Shown: in pieces, positions 15,144 to 22,730 of the stretch
How positions within the stretch are numbered: position 1 is the stretch's first letter
Layout: each line of letters opens with the position of its first letter
Origin: a virus
Reading direction: 5' to 3' (one strand)
Virus record (IMG/VR): IMGVR_UViG_3300025869_000060
Span: 1 to 29,581 of that record
Length of the DNA stretch: 29,581 bases
The notes under the pieces: model-generated
What the model saw: the letters and a program-made list of their open reading frames with translations, nothing else
Database searches by the model: none
What the model was told of the DNA's origin: nothing
Position numbers and translations under genes: made by a program

Positions 15144-16000
15144 TCAGTTATCTCCTCCACATTAGGTTCTTTTTTAACTTGTGTAAGATACCTCTTACCA
15201 TTTGAATAATTAAAGACACGTAATCCCTTACCTTCATTAGCATCACTCCAACAAGTACGATTGTGCGAACAGTACAAGCAACCAATAGCAAGCTTACGAT
15301 TACCACTAGCCCCATCAGGTAGATCACTATAACACCTGTCTGGTGGAGAGTCTTTCTCAACAGTTTCTTTAAGATATTTAATTCTTTCTTTAACATTAAT
15401 CATCTCCATTGAATGAACACGAGTTAAACAGATGCTTCCATGTTGTTTATCTATAGCTAAAAAAGCAGCTTCATCTACACCATTACCTTCAGCATAAGCA
15501 GAGATTTGTGCTATGTATCCAAAGGGATCATCAGTAGCTAGATTATCATTAGCAAACTTTTGAAAACTTTTACCTGATGCACTCTTACAATCAACCAATA
15601 CACCATCTATCACACAGTCTTGATGTCCTACAATACCATGTACATTAACTTGTTTCTGTAAGTCAGTTACCACATGTCCAGAAAGTCTAGCTAAAAGAAT
15701 TAAGACATCCTCTAACAGATGACCATACAAAAATTTAATTCTTGTGTTAGACTCTAAAGGTTTAGGTTCCTCTTTAGAATTTTTCTCATACCATAATTGT
15801 CTAGCAGGTTTGCCTATAGCAGATAGTCTTAGCCTACCTCTTTCTCTAGGTTTCTCATTAAGTAAACCTTTCAATGTTTTCTTTACACTCTCTGTAAAAG
15901 AGTTTAGATGAGCATCAACTTCTTCTTCTTTTAAATTTGAATCAACAAGAGGATTAAATAAATCATACATATCTTGTACTAAAGTATCAATAGTTTTCAT
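15137..16000 (-). CDS. PD-(D/E)XK exonuclease, Cas4/RecB-like with a Cys cluster
   Basis: The protein has 287 residues. Visible nuclease elements in order are G-H-L-L-E-D at 93-98, G-H-Q-D at 125-128, I-D-G-V-L-V-D137-C-K139 at 131-139 (the D-x-K catalytic strand) and Q165-I-S-A-Y. A C-terminal cluster C223, C241, C244 and C250 resembles the iron-sulphur ligands of Cas4/AddB nucleases, although the usual first N-terminal Cys is replaced in ARQLWY. In T7-like phages the equivalent position holds a 5' exonuclease for host DNA breakdown and recombination. No ribosome site is visible before the ATG at 16000. A stem-loop lies immediately upstream (16008-16034). Confidence 0.8.
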   Translation of the reverse strand: MKTIDTLVQDMYDLFNPLVDSNLKEEEVDAHLNSFTESVKKTLKGLLNEKPRERGRLRLSAIGKPARQLWYEKNSKEEPKPLESNTRIKFLYGHLLEDVLILLARLSGHVVTDLQKQVNVHGIVGHQDCVIDGVLVDCKSASGKSFQKFANDNLATDDPFGYIAQISAYAEGNGVDEAAFLAIDKQHGSICLTRVHSMEMINVKERIKYLKETVEKDSPPDRCYSDLPDGASGNRKLAIGCLYCSHNRTCWSDANEGKGLRVFNYSNGKRYLTQVKKEPNVEEITEW

Positions 16001-16034
16001 AATAGAAATGGGAAGATAAACTATACCTTCCCAT
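16001..16034 (-). terminator. Stem-loop after ssb: terminator or attenuator
   Basis: ATGGGAAG (16027-16034 on the minus strand) pairs with CTTCCCAT (16008-16015) in an eight-bp perfect stem with an 11-base loop, followed by TTCTATT and, eight bases on, the exonuclease ATG. The short, interrupted T run makes termination partial at best. The GGGAAG in the stem is also the only Shine-Dalgarno-like sequence near that ATG, so the structure could control exonuclease translation instead. Confidence 0.5.
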
Positions 16035-16051
16035 CCTTTCCTATTTAATTG

Positions 16052-16525
16052 TTATGCAAAATCTAAGTCAGCATCTTGCTTGCTTTTATATCCATCTTCA
16101 ACTACATCAAAGTCACTAAGCATGTCATCATCTAATGACTCAGGTGCAGGAACAAAGTTTACAATCATTACTGCTTTCAAGTCACCAAATGTACCATAAG
16201 GTTTATGCTCATACGTAGTGTACTTTACATTAACTAATGAACCATTACCAACTTTAGCTTCTGTAAAAGGAAGCTTGTCAGCACCTACAACTTTAGGTGG
16301 ATCTTTCTTCTCTCCTGTTTTACCCCATGTAGTCTTAGCTTTTATAGTAACAAAGTTACCATTCTCATCACCTTTATTCTTAATAGATAGCCCATCTTTC
16401 TGAGCTATAGCAGTATTCTTTTCGTCAAGGTTACATACATCAATACTCCATTCACCTTCCTCTTTAAATTTAAAGTTAGGTTTAATTATATGTGCCCAGT
16501 TAGCTGTTCCTTGTATTACACTCAT
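16052..16525 (-). CDS. ssb: Single-stranded DNA-binding protein (T7 gp2.5-like), internal start
   Basis: From the ATG at 16525 the product is 157 residues. It begins MSVIQGTANWAHI, has a beta-rich middle with Trp/Tyr/Phe (EGEWSIDV, TIKAKTTWG, TYEHKPYGTFGDLKAVMI), and ends in an acidic tail (ESLDDDMLSDFD... ending DADLDFA) typical of phage and bacterial SSBs, where the tail binds polymerase and helicase. AAAAGGAG lies seven bases upstream of this ATG, and a promoter match (16559-16587) places a transcript start about 27 bases before it. A stem-loop follows its stop. This reads as a self-contained, highly expressed gene nested in the longer frame. SSB identity is from pattern and position between endonuclease VII and exonuclease genes. 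Confidence 0.78.
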   Translation of the reverse strand: MSVIQGTANWAHIIKPNFKFKEEGEWSIDVCNLDEKNTAIAQKDGLSIKNKGDENGNFVTIKAKTTWGKTGEKKDPPKVVGADKLPFTEAKVGNGSLVNVKYTTYEHKPYGTFGDLKAVMIVNFVPAPESLDDDMLSDFDVVEDGYKSKQDADLDFA

Positions 16526-17113
16526 ACGTGTACTCCTTTTCTGTTTATTAATAAAAGAATTATGACATGGCTCTTTAATATTGTCAAGAGTTTTATTCAT
16601 AATAAATGTATTATTTAGTTTTAATATATAACTCATCTCAATTCTTGAGATAAGGTCTTGTTTTCCTTGATGTTTTCTACCCCATGTTTTGTAGTTAGCA
16701 TCTCTGTAGCTTTCTACTCTAGTGCTTTTATCTACAACTTTGTCAGTTAATTCTACTAACTCTTTTGCGATACACCATACATAGTCATGCTCTCTTTCAA
16801 ATACAAAGTAATCACAGTCACCATAAAGCCAACCTTTCTTACCTATTGTATTTAGAAACTCAACAACAATCCATGCGTCATCAAAAACTCTTTGTTTATT
16901 ACCTGTTCTTCTAGCCTTTACATCTACACTAACTGTCTTGTTATCTTTAGTAAGATATAAATCTATATGTTTATATATGTTAGTGTTATCATCAGCTATC
17001 TCAACTGTATATCCATGCTCTTTAACAGTCTTTATAAAGTTATTTTCTACCTGTATACCTCTTGTTATATACTGAGCATGATCTTTTCTTCCTTTAAATT
17101 CTTTAACTTCCAT
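16052..17113 (-). CDS. In-frame fusion: PD-(D/E)XK nuclease-like domain plus ssDNA-binding protein, 353 aa
   Basis: One uninterrupted frame of 353 residues covers two proteins. Residues 1-165 look like a small restriction-type nuclease: E23, H-I-D51-L-Y and V-D64-V-K66, the PD-(D/E)XK triad arrangement. Residues 197-353 are the SSB described at 16052-16525. The linker (166-196) is translated from what looks like the SSB promoter and leader, with no stop codon. The start ATG at 17113 has AAAGGAG and follows the endonuclease VII stop by one base. It may be a functional fusion made at low level alongside abundant short SSB, or a recent loss of a stop codon. A sequencing error that removed a frame change cannot be excluded. 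Confidence 0.7.
   Translation of the reverse strand: MEVKEFKGRKDHAQYITRGIQVENNFIKTVKEHGYTVEIADDNTNIYKHIDLYLTKDNKTVSVDVKARRTGNKQRVFDDAWIVVEFLNTIGKKGWLYGDCDYFVFEREHDYVWCIAKELVELTDKVVDKSTRVESYRDANYKTWGRKHQGKQDLISRIEMSYILKLNNTFIMNKTLDNIKEPCHNSFINKQKRSTRMSVIQGTANWAHIIKPNFKFKEEGEWSIDVCNLDEKNTAIAQKDGLSIKNKGDENGNFVTIKAKTTWGKTGEKKDPPKVVGADKLPFTEAKVGNGSLVNVKYTTYEHKPYGTFGDLKAVMIVNFVPAPESLDDDMLSDFDVVEDGYKSKQDADLDFA
16559..16587 (-). promoter_or_regulatory. Promoter for ssb, inside the nuclease-SSB fused frame
   Basis: TTGACA (16582-16587), a 17-base spacer and CATAAT (16559-16564). The predicted start near 16552 gives a 27-base leader with AAAAGGAG before the internal ssb ATG. It shares its boxes with the promoter at 11768-11796, which supports a real phage middle or late promoter type. 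Confidence 0.62.
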
Positions 17114-17114
17114 G

Positions 17115-17609
17115 TTATTCTCCTTTATAATATTTTACTAATCTTTCTGCTGATTCTAAATCATCTCCTATACTTCCTTTAGAAACATTGCAGGAGTTAC
17201 ATAACCACCCTCTAATCTTACCTGTTATATGATCGTGATCTAAACACCACACATTTTTTCTTTTAGATTTATGTTCTCTAGGTTTATAAGTAGAAACATC
17301 TACAACTATTTTATTTGTTTTTAATTGTTTTTCATTTCTTAAACATACAGGACAACAGTAATTTTCTTCAGGAAGTTTAACTTCCCTTCTTCTTTGCTTA
17401 TACTTTGAATTTCTTTTTGATTCGCAACTCTTACAAACTCTTGATAATATTCCCAAATTATCAGTCATAAAACTTTTAATTGGAAAGTTCTTAAATGGTA
17501 AAGTTTTTTTACAGTCTTTGCATTCTCTGGTATCTGTTTCCAAATCATAAACAATATCTTTCTCGTATGGAAATAATATTAACTGTTCGTTTAGTGTGTC
17601 TCTGCCCAT
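17115..17609 (-). CDS. Recombination endonuclease VII (Holliday junction resolvase)
   Basis: The protein has 164 residues. Two CxxC knuckles (C30/C33 and C59/C62) and a third Cys set near 85-89 precede the His-Me finger core W-C-L-D-H-D-H at 121-127 with I-T-G-K-I-R-G-W-L-C-N-x-C at 128-140 and G-D-D-x-E-S-A near 148-153. This is the endonuclease VII family, zinc-dependent resolvases that cut branched DNA before packaging or aid recombination. T4 gp49 has 157 residues. The longer Cys-rich N-terminal part is a variation common in marine phages. The ATG overlaps the polymerase stop by 19 bases. Lys/Arg content fits DNA binding. Confidence 0.9.
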   Translation of the reverse strand: MGRDTLNEQLILFPYEKDIVYDLETDTRECKDCKKTLPFKNFPIKSFMTDNLGILSRVCKSCESKRNSKYKQRRREVKLPEENYCCPVCLRNEKQLKTNKIVVDVSTYKPREHKSKRKNVWCLDHDHITGKIRGWLCNSCNVSKGSIGDDLESAERLVKYYKGE

Positions 17610-19222
17610 GTCTTACCTACCTTCCATTCACTATCAAGAGGACACTTCATGTGTAGCTCTTTCTCTGTATCTTTCATAGCATCTTTAGTTATCTGTCCAA
17701 ACTTTTTAACATCTGTGTTTAGAACTTCAAACTGATACTCATCATGAATACTAGCTACAAGTTTAGCATCAAGCCCTAGTGTTCTTACTCTTGTCATTAT
17801 ATTAATAAGCCATATCTTACATACAACTGCTCCTGCTCCTTGTAATAAAGTATTCAATGCACTATGTGCACTACGTATATGTAGTAATCTACCATCTATA
17901 CCTTTAATCTTTCCTTTAGCTGATGCTTTAGTTACACCATCACGTACTCTTTTTAAAGCTGTCATACTTGATAAGAAATTATCTATTAATCTTTGTCCTT
18001 CTTTAGCACCTTCTCCTACTATCTTTCCTATTTTAGCAGCACCTGCTCCATACATAAAGGCATATATAAAAGTCTTTGCCTGGTCTCTATCAGTTAGACC
18101 TGCCATCTTCATGTTGTGTGTATGTATATCACCTGTTAATAGTATGTCTGTAAATGTAGTATCATTCATGTAGTGAGCTAAACATCTTAACTCTAATCCA
18201 CTAGCATCAGTACCTACAATAGAATGAGTAGAGGTATCTTCTACTGTCCAACAATCTCTACACTCTTTACCATAAGGTGAACGTACTGCAGGTATTTGTG
18301 CCATGTTAGGAGAGTTGTGAGACATACGACCAGTAATAGTTTTAAGTGTCATTACTCTACCATGTACTCTACCATCATTATCATCACATGCTTTTATCCA
18401 TGACTTAATTTGTGCTATACGTTTCTGTAATAGAAAATACCTAGAGAACTTTCTTGCTTCAGGCATATCTATTGTATCTAATACAGCTTCATTAATAATG
18501 ATATTACCTTTATCTGTATGTTGTTTAGGTTTCCATCCTATTTTAGATAATCTATCTGCTATCTGTTGTCTTGAACCTATATTAAATGGTATGTATTTTG
18601 TTTTTGTTACTAACTCTACTACAGTAGGATCAAAATGTTTAACAGACCACGTAACTAATTCAGTTGCTTCATCTTGTAAAAGATTTAATAAGTTCATAGT
18701 TTTTTTCATGTCTAAATAAAAACCATTACGTTCTTGTTTGTTTACTATAACTCTTACATCATGTTCTATCTTAATAGAATAAGGTGAAAAGTTTTTTCCT
18801 TCTTTCTTCATCTCATTTAATAACTGATGTGTTATATTAACATCTTGTTTACAATACTCTAACATGTCTGGTGTGTACACTTCAAAGGTATCAACATCTC
18901 CTTTAGGAAAGCCTAGTCTCTCTCCCCATGCTTTTAAAGAATGACCATCACGTATAGGATAAAACAACTGAGACAATACAAGTGTATCTAAAACTTGATC
19001 AGGTTTAATGTTAGTACCTAGCAATCTATTACACACAGGTGCATCAAAAGATAAACCATTATGCATAATAAATTGCTTGACACCTTGTGCCCAAGACTTG
19101 AACTCAGTTACCAAGTCTGGAGGAAAAGGATAAACCCTCCCTGAGTCTATGTCTTTAGCCACAATACAATGAACCTTAGTTGCATTCAAGCTGTCTGTTT
19201 CTATATCAACTATTGCTCTCAT
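17591..19222 (-). CDS. DNA polymerase family A with 3'-5' exonuclease (T7 gp5-like)
   Basis: The protein has 543 residues from the ATG at 19222 (GGAAAG upstream; MRAIVDIETD begins the exonuclease domain). Exonuclease motifs are D6/E8, N55-x4-D60 and Y123-x3-D127. Polymerase motif A is at D339-A-S-G-L-E-L-R, motif B at R379-x3-K383-x3-Y387-x3-Y391-G and motif C at H493-D-E. All catalytic residues are present. The residue equal to E. coli Phe762 is Tyr387, as in T7, a state linked to fast lytic replication. At 543 residues it is clearly shorter than T7 gp5 (704), mainly between exonuclease and palm. It works with the primase-helicase upstream and the SSB downstream. Confidence 0.93.
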   Translation of the reverse strand: MRAIVDIETDSLNATKVHCIVAKDIDSGRVYPFPPDLVTEFKSWAQGVKQFIMHNGLSFDAPVCNRLLGTNIKPDQVLDTLVLSQLFYPIRDGHSLKAWGERLGFPKGDVDTFEVYTPDMLEYCKQDVNITHQLLNEMKKEGKNFSPYSIKIEHDVRVIVNKQERNGFYLDMKKTMNLLNLLQDEATELVTWSVKHFDPTVVELVTKTKYIPFNIGSRQQIADRLSKIGWKPKQHTDKGNIIINEAVLDTIDMPEARKFSRYFLLQKRIAQIKSWIKACDDNDGRVHGRVMTLKTITGRMSHNSPNMAQIPAVRSPYGKECRDCWTVEDTSTHSIVGTDASGLELRCLAHYMNDTTFTDILLTGDIHTHNMKMAGLTDRDQAKTFIYAFMYGAGAAKIGKIVGEGAKEGQRLIDNFLSSMTALKRVRDGVTKASAKGKIKGIDGRLLHIRSAHSALNTLLQGAGAVVCKIWLINIMTRVRTLGLDAKLVASIHDEYQFEVLNTDVKKFGQITKDAMKDTEKELHMKCPLDSEWKVGKTWAETH

Positions 19223-19541
19223 CATCTTTCCAATCATACCAATACTCATTATATAATATCATGGGAGTTCTATCACCTACCCATACATTAGTAATATTAA
19301 ACTGAGCATATTCGTCTGCTTCTTCCCAAGACATACCATCTCTTTCTCTTAGTATCTTACATATCCTACTATAAGAATATACAAGTAAAGGTGGTGAATT
19401 AAATTGTTCTCCTTTTCCTATAATAGCTTTATCAAAACCATCTATAGAGACAGCTTCAGCATCTAGTCCACACCAGTTACACTCTTCACCATTACCTACT
19501 TCTAACTCTTCTTGTTCTGTATGACAATAATGTTTCCACAT
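19206..19541 (-). CDS. Conserved marine-phage-type protein of unknown function, 111 aa
   Basis: The protein has 111 residues. The N-terminal HYCHTEQEELEVGNGEECNWCG segment carries Cys at 6, 21 and 24 and His at 4 and 7, a possible zinc knuckle. The middle has GFDKAIIG, and then PPLLVYSYSRICKIL, GMSWEEADEY and GDRTPMIL. I associate the combination of a GFD-x-AIIG element with VYSY and GMS-xEEA with conserved hypothetical proteins in phage replication regions, with no known activity. It is squeezed between primase-helicase (start adjacent to that stop) and polymerase (overlap of 17 bases), so a replisome accessory role is plausible but unproven. Confidence 0.65.
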   Translation of the reverse strand: MWKHYCHTEQEELEVGNGEECNWCGLDAEAVSIDGFDKAIIGKGEQFNSPPLLVYSYSRICKILRERDGMSWEEADEYAQFNITNVWVGDRTPMILYNEYWYDWKDDESNS

Positions 19542-21181
19542 TAAAATGGTGCCTCCTCTCCATTGTTATTATCTATTTCGTAAGGATTGTCAATCTCTTT
19601 CATACGACCAGTCTCTTTATCATAGTAAAGATGTGTAGCTACACCTGTCTCACCAGTATATCTATTCTTTAGAATACGTATGGTGGTAGTGTTAGAAGCT
19701 ACCTCATCATCTGCTTGTTGATTACGTTCTAATCCTATCACACTATCAGATAGATGTGCTATAGATGCAGAGCCACGTAGATGTGAGAGAGTAATCTCTT
19801 TACCATTCTCATGTCCTGCATCACCTGAAGGTCTACGTAGATGGGATACTAATAGTAATCCTACACCTGTCTGCTCTACTAATGAACGTAGCTTAGTCAT
19901 CAGTACATCAATAGATTTTCTTTCATCTCCTTCTTCCTGACCTGATACTAGGATAGAGAGATGGTCTAGGAATATCCACTTGCAATCCAATGCTTGTGCC
20001 ATGAACCTAACCCTTGCAAGTATCTCATCATTAGATGTAGAACCAAAATGGTCAAAGGCAAAGAACCTACCAGTACCTATAGTATCATCAAACCATTTAT
20101 CTAATTTGTCTTGACTATACTTCTTACGTATCTCATTAATATAGAGTCTTGCATTAGCTTCAACAGACATAATATTAAATGCTGTGTTCTTTGTGTTCTC
20201 TTCTAGTGCTAGGATACCTACATTATCTTTTGTATTCTTTAACATATGATGCATCAACTCACGCATGATAGAACTCTTACCCATACCTGCACCTGATGTT
20301 AAAGTAATCAGCTCACCAGTACGCATACCATAGGTCTTCTCATTAAGTTTAGCCCAAGGAAATAGTACAGTCTCACAATACTCTTCTTCAAACAAAGTAT
20401 CCTTTAACTCTTTTAAGTTTACTATACCTGCAGGAGTATAAGTCTTTGCATTCCACCATGCTCTTGAGAACTGCTCACGTTTATTCATCTTGAGATATTC
20501 GTTAGCATCTTTATGTTCCATGTGCATGACCTTACACTTGTTAGGTGAAAAGAGTTGGGCTACCTTCTCACTTGCTTCTCTTCCTTGCTTATCCATATCA
20601 AAGGATATAACTATCTGGTCAAAGCTATCAAGATATTCAAATGCTTTCTTACAATCACGTAGTGCTGACTGTGCTCCATTCTTTATAGATACACATGCCC
20701 ACTTACTACCTAGTAATTCGTAGGCAGACATAGCATCTACTTCACCTTCAGTAATAGTAATGTACTTTCCTTTAGGTGCAAAGATATTCTGACCAAACAA
20801 TCCTGCATTAGTTAGATTACCTTCAGACCACATATCTTTAGTAGCTACCTCACGTACCTTATTAGCTATGTTGTTACCACCTTCATCAAAGTATTTATAG
20901 ATATGATGTGTGTTCATACTACCTTTTACTTTAACATCTGTATTATATTTATGTGCTGTCTCTTTAAGAATACTACGTTCACTCAACGCACCTAGTGTAC
21001 CAAAAGTCTTGATAGCATTCTCTAGTCTTATAGGTATTATTTTCTCAGTTTCCATATCATTTCCTTTTTTAAATCTTGTTTCACATGAATAACAATAGCT
21101 ATGACCATCTGAATAGATTGCCCTTGCATCACTTGAACCACACTTGGAGCATGCTCCTTTACTTATTAATTTATTATCCAC
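19541..21181 (-). CDS. Bifunctional DNA primase-helicase (T7 gp4-like)
   Basis: The protein has 546 residues with a GTG start at 21181, seven bases after GGAG; the longer open frame begins at a TTG without a ribosome site. In order: a zinc-binding domain with C11/C14 and C30/C33 (KCGSSDARAIYSDGHSYCYSC, very like T7 gp4); Toprim E145-G-E and D195-M-D197; a linker; and a RecA-type helicase with Walker A GAGMGKSS at 297-304, Walker B FLDH near 404-407, and LRGSASIAHLSD near 468-479. The tail is acidic and ends in Phe (EEAPF), as the T7 protein does where it docks the polymerase. It unwinds the fork and makes primers. Confidence 0.93.
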   Translation of the reverse strand: MDNKLISKGACSKCGSSDARAIYSDGHSYCYSCETRFKKGNDMETEKIIPIRLENAIKTFGTLGALSERSILKETAHKYNTDVKVKGSMNTHHIYKYFDEGGNNIANKVREVATKDMWSEGNLTNAGLFGQNIFAPKGKYITITEGEVDAMSAYELLGSKWACVSIKNGAQSALRDCKKAFEYLDSFDQIVISFDMDKQGREASEKVAQLFSPNKCKVMHMEHKDANEYLKMNKREQFSRAWWNAKTYTPAGIVNLKELKDTLFEEEYCETVLFPWAKLNEKTYGMRTGELITLTSGAGMGKSSIMRELMHHMLKNTKDNVGILALEENTKNTAFNIMSVEANARLYINEIRKKYSQDKLDKWFDDTIGTGRFFAFDHFGSTSNDEILARVRFMAQALDCKWIFLDHLSILVSGQEEGDERKSIDVLMTKLRSLVEQTGVGLLLVSHLRRPSGDAGHENGKEITLSHLRGSASIAHLSDSVIGLERNQQADDEVASNTTTIRILKNRYTGETGVATHLYYDKETGRMKEIDNPYEIDNNNGEEAPF

Positions 21182-21185
21182 ATCA

Positions 21186-21374
21186 TTACTCCAAATCTTT
21201 AAATGCTTTGTCCCATAAGTCTTCAACAAAGTCAAGTTGGTCTTTCATCATTTCTTTAGCATCTCTTTTAGCATTACGTTCTGCTTCATTTAAATCGTAA
21301 CCATCATCAAGATACTCACGTAGAAGTTCTTTATATATTTTATTATATTCTTTATCCCATAAATTAATAGGCAT
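21186..21374 (-). CDS. Small charged helical protein, 62 aa
   Basis: The chosen start is the ATG at 21374 with AAAGGA six bases upstream; the longer open frame adds 28 implausible residues that overlap the upstream gene. The product is 62 residues, highly charged (Asp, Glu, Lys) and probably a long helix or coiled coil, ending DLWDKAFKDLE. The stop overlaps the ribosome binding region of the primase-helicase, whose GTG lies five bases beyond, so expression is coupled to replication. No family is recognised. Confidence 0.6.
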   Translation of the reverse strand: MPINLWDKEYNKIYKELLREYLDDGYDLNEAERNAKRDAKEMMKDQLDFVEDLWDKAFKDLE

Positions 21375-21375
21375 A

Positions 21376-21738
21376 TTAGTCCTTTCTTTTGTATGCTCTT
21401 GGGTCATCAGACCATACGTGGTCTTGAAAATGTGCAGGCATATCACTACCATCATCATGTTTATATTCAGATAGTTTAGGTGCTATACCAAAGGCATCTT
21501 TCATATCATCTATTAAATCTTCAAGTTGTTTTAAATCCCATGCTCTAACAAATCTAATATCAAAGTCATCAAAAACTTCTCTACCTGCATTAAATAAATC
21601 TAGTAAGTGTTTCTTTTGTGCTTCATCTAAAATCATAGCACCATCTTTTTTTATTGCTCTAGCCATTATAGTTTCCTTTTCTTTTTGTTGTTGTTGTAAT
21701 TCTTTATGTAACCAATCAGTAAATTTATTCTCACTCAT
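21376..21738 (-). CDS. Hypothetical protein, 120 aa
   Basis: The protein has 120 residues. It begins with a Gln/Lys/Glu-rich helix (residues 8-24) and continues with an acidic mixed domain containing DDFDIRFVRAWDLKQL at about 57-72 and a C terminus ending in basic residues. AAAGGAG precedes the ATG at 21738, which overlaps the stop of the upstream 54-aa gene by eight bases (ATGAGTGA). Family unknown; early/replication boundary position. Confidence 0.58.
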   Translation of the reverse strand: MSENKFTDWLHKELQQQQKEKETIMARAIKKDGAMILDEAQKKHLLDLFNAGREVFDDFDIRFVRAWDLKQLEDLIDDMKDAFGIAPKLSEYKHDDGSDMPAHFQDHVWSDDPRAYKRKD

Positions 21739-21895
21739 CTTTATCTCCTTTTATATGTAAAGCATCAGGATTTTCATTAGCTCTTTCTGCCCATTTAATT
21801 TCTTGAAGATGTTTAATACGTATATGAGCATCACGTAATTGCATCTGTAATTCTTTTACATTTCTACGTAACACATCTAATTCTGTTTGTGCCAT
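21731..21895 (-). CDS. Small coiled-coil protein, 54 aa
   Basis: The frame runs from the ATG at 21895 to a TGA at 21731-21733 and overlaps the next gene by eight bases. AAGGAGA lies six bases before the start, and a copy of the 14-bp palindrome ends 19 bases before it. The product has 54 residues with Leu at heptad-like spacing (LDVLRRNVKELQMQLRDAHI), so a short coiled coil, then a hydrophilic tail. Function unknown. It is the first gene after an intergenic palindrome and so may begin a translation or regulatory unit. Confidence 0.6.
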   Translation of the reverse strand: MAQTELDVLRRNVKELQMQLRDAHIRIKHLQEIKWAERANENPDALHIKGDKDE

Positions 21896-21914
21896 TTGTT
21901 TCTCCTTGTTGCAA

Positions 21915-21928
21915 GGTGACTAGTCACC
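21915..21928. repeat. 14-bp palindrome, copy 1
   Basis: A perfect palindrome, GGTGACTAGTCACC. It directly abuts the TAG of the 66-aa gene and lies 19 bases before the ATG of the 54-aa gene, just upstream of its ribosome site. As RNA it can fold into a five-bp hairpin with a CUAG loop. Confidence 0.85.
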
Positions 21929-22129
21929 CTATTGAACTCTTATTATTTCTAAACCATCATCATCATATTCTACAGCATCAACTCCACTATTAACATATAA
22001 CTTTTCTATATAATCTCTTGCATCATGTGAAGATTTAAAATACATAACATCACCATTGAACTTTGCTAATGGTTCTAATATAATATCTTTATCTTGAGAT
22101 ATAAAAGCTATTACAAAGTTTTTATTCAT
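21929..22129 (-). CDS. Hypothetical protein, 66 aa
   Basis: The 66-residue product starts with a basic stretch (MNKNFVIAFISQDKD), contains a likely alternating alpha/beta arrangement (FNGDVMYFKSSHDARDYIEKLY), and ends acidic. TAAGGT lies seven bases before the ATG. Its TAG stop directly abuts the 14-bp palindrome at 21915-21928. No family recognised. Confidence 0.55.
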   Translation of the reverse strand: MNKNFVIAFISQDKDIILEPLAKFNGDVMYFKSSHDARDYIEKLYVNSGVDAVEYDDDGLEIIRVQ

Positions 22130-22169
22130 GTTCGTACCTTACATTACTTCTTGAAACATGTCAAGTTTA

Positions 22170-22730
22170 TTATCCATCATACGCACCTAAGTTTGCAAAC
22201 TCTTGTCCCATAATATCAAAGTCAACATCTATCTTATACGCACCACTAGCATACCAATCTGGCATAGGTCTTGTCTTCTCCCACTTAGCTATATCTTTCT
22301 TATCATTAGCATAGTATCTTCTGTATGATAATACAGCATTATCTTCTTCTTTATGTACATCTGGCATACATAGTGGGTGTGGTGTACCTTGTCTGCTCAT
22401 GTGTTCAAAAGCAAAGCCAACATTATCTATTGTTAAGTCCATGATAATAGCTTGGCACTTGTGTATATTGTTATACCTTCTGGTGTACTCAAAGCATAGC
22501 TCCATGCCATGTCTCCATAGCCAATCATAATTATGTGCATCATCTCCTGCCCATAGTGTACATGGGTGGTTTCTATGTGCTTCCTTGTATGGTACTCTAT
22601 CTGCTGAACCATACCTATGCCATACAGAACACAACATCTGTGCAGTTTCTAATGGCATCTTTACTATGTGCTTATCACATTGCATCTGTGCAGATATGAT
22701 AGGGTCTTTGTCTAATACAAATATGTTCAT
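22170..22730 (-). CDS. Conserved phage protein beginning MNIFVLDKDP, possible DNA-repair-like enzyme, 186 aa
   Basis: The protein has 186 residues with many conserved-looking polar residues: Q17-C-D-K-H near 15-21 and VKMPLETAQML at 23-33, then HRNHPCTLWAGDDAHNYDWLW (about 52-72), EYTRRYNNIHKCQ and a RRYYANDKKDIAKW block near 137-150. I associate the combination MNIFVLD-DP, CDKH-VKM-LE-AQ and HPCT-W with a family in marine phages that is sometimes labelled pyrimidine-dimer glycosylase-like. I am not sure of that label. The His/Asp/Trp-rich profile suggests an enzyme. The ATG overlaps the previous stop (ATGA). Confidence 0.6.
   Translation of the reverse strand: MNIFVLDKDPIISAQMQCDKHIVKMPLETAQMLCSVWHRYGSADRVPYKEAHRNHPCTLWAGDDAHNYDWLWRHGMELCFEYTRRYNNIHKCQAIIMDLTIDNVGFAFEHMSRQGTPHPLCMPDVHKEEDNAVLSYRRYYANDKKDIAKWEKTRPMPDWYASGAYKIDVDFDIMGQEFANLGAYDG

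Noticed and set aside
22139-22170. Promoter-like TTGACA near 22155-22160 upstream of the 66-aa gene
   Set aside because: The base run 17 positions on is TAAGGT, which is the ribosome site, and no acceptable -10 box is seen.
22139-22177. Twelve-codon frame MDNKLDMFQEVM overlapping the stop of the 186-aa gene by eight bases
   Set aside because: The overlap style matches real genes here, but 12 residues are too few to support a gene from sequence alone.
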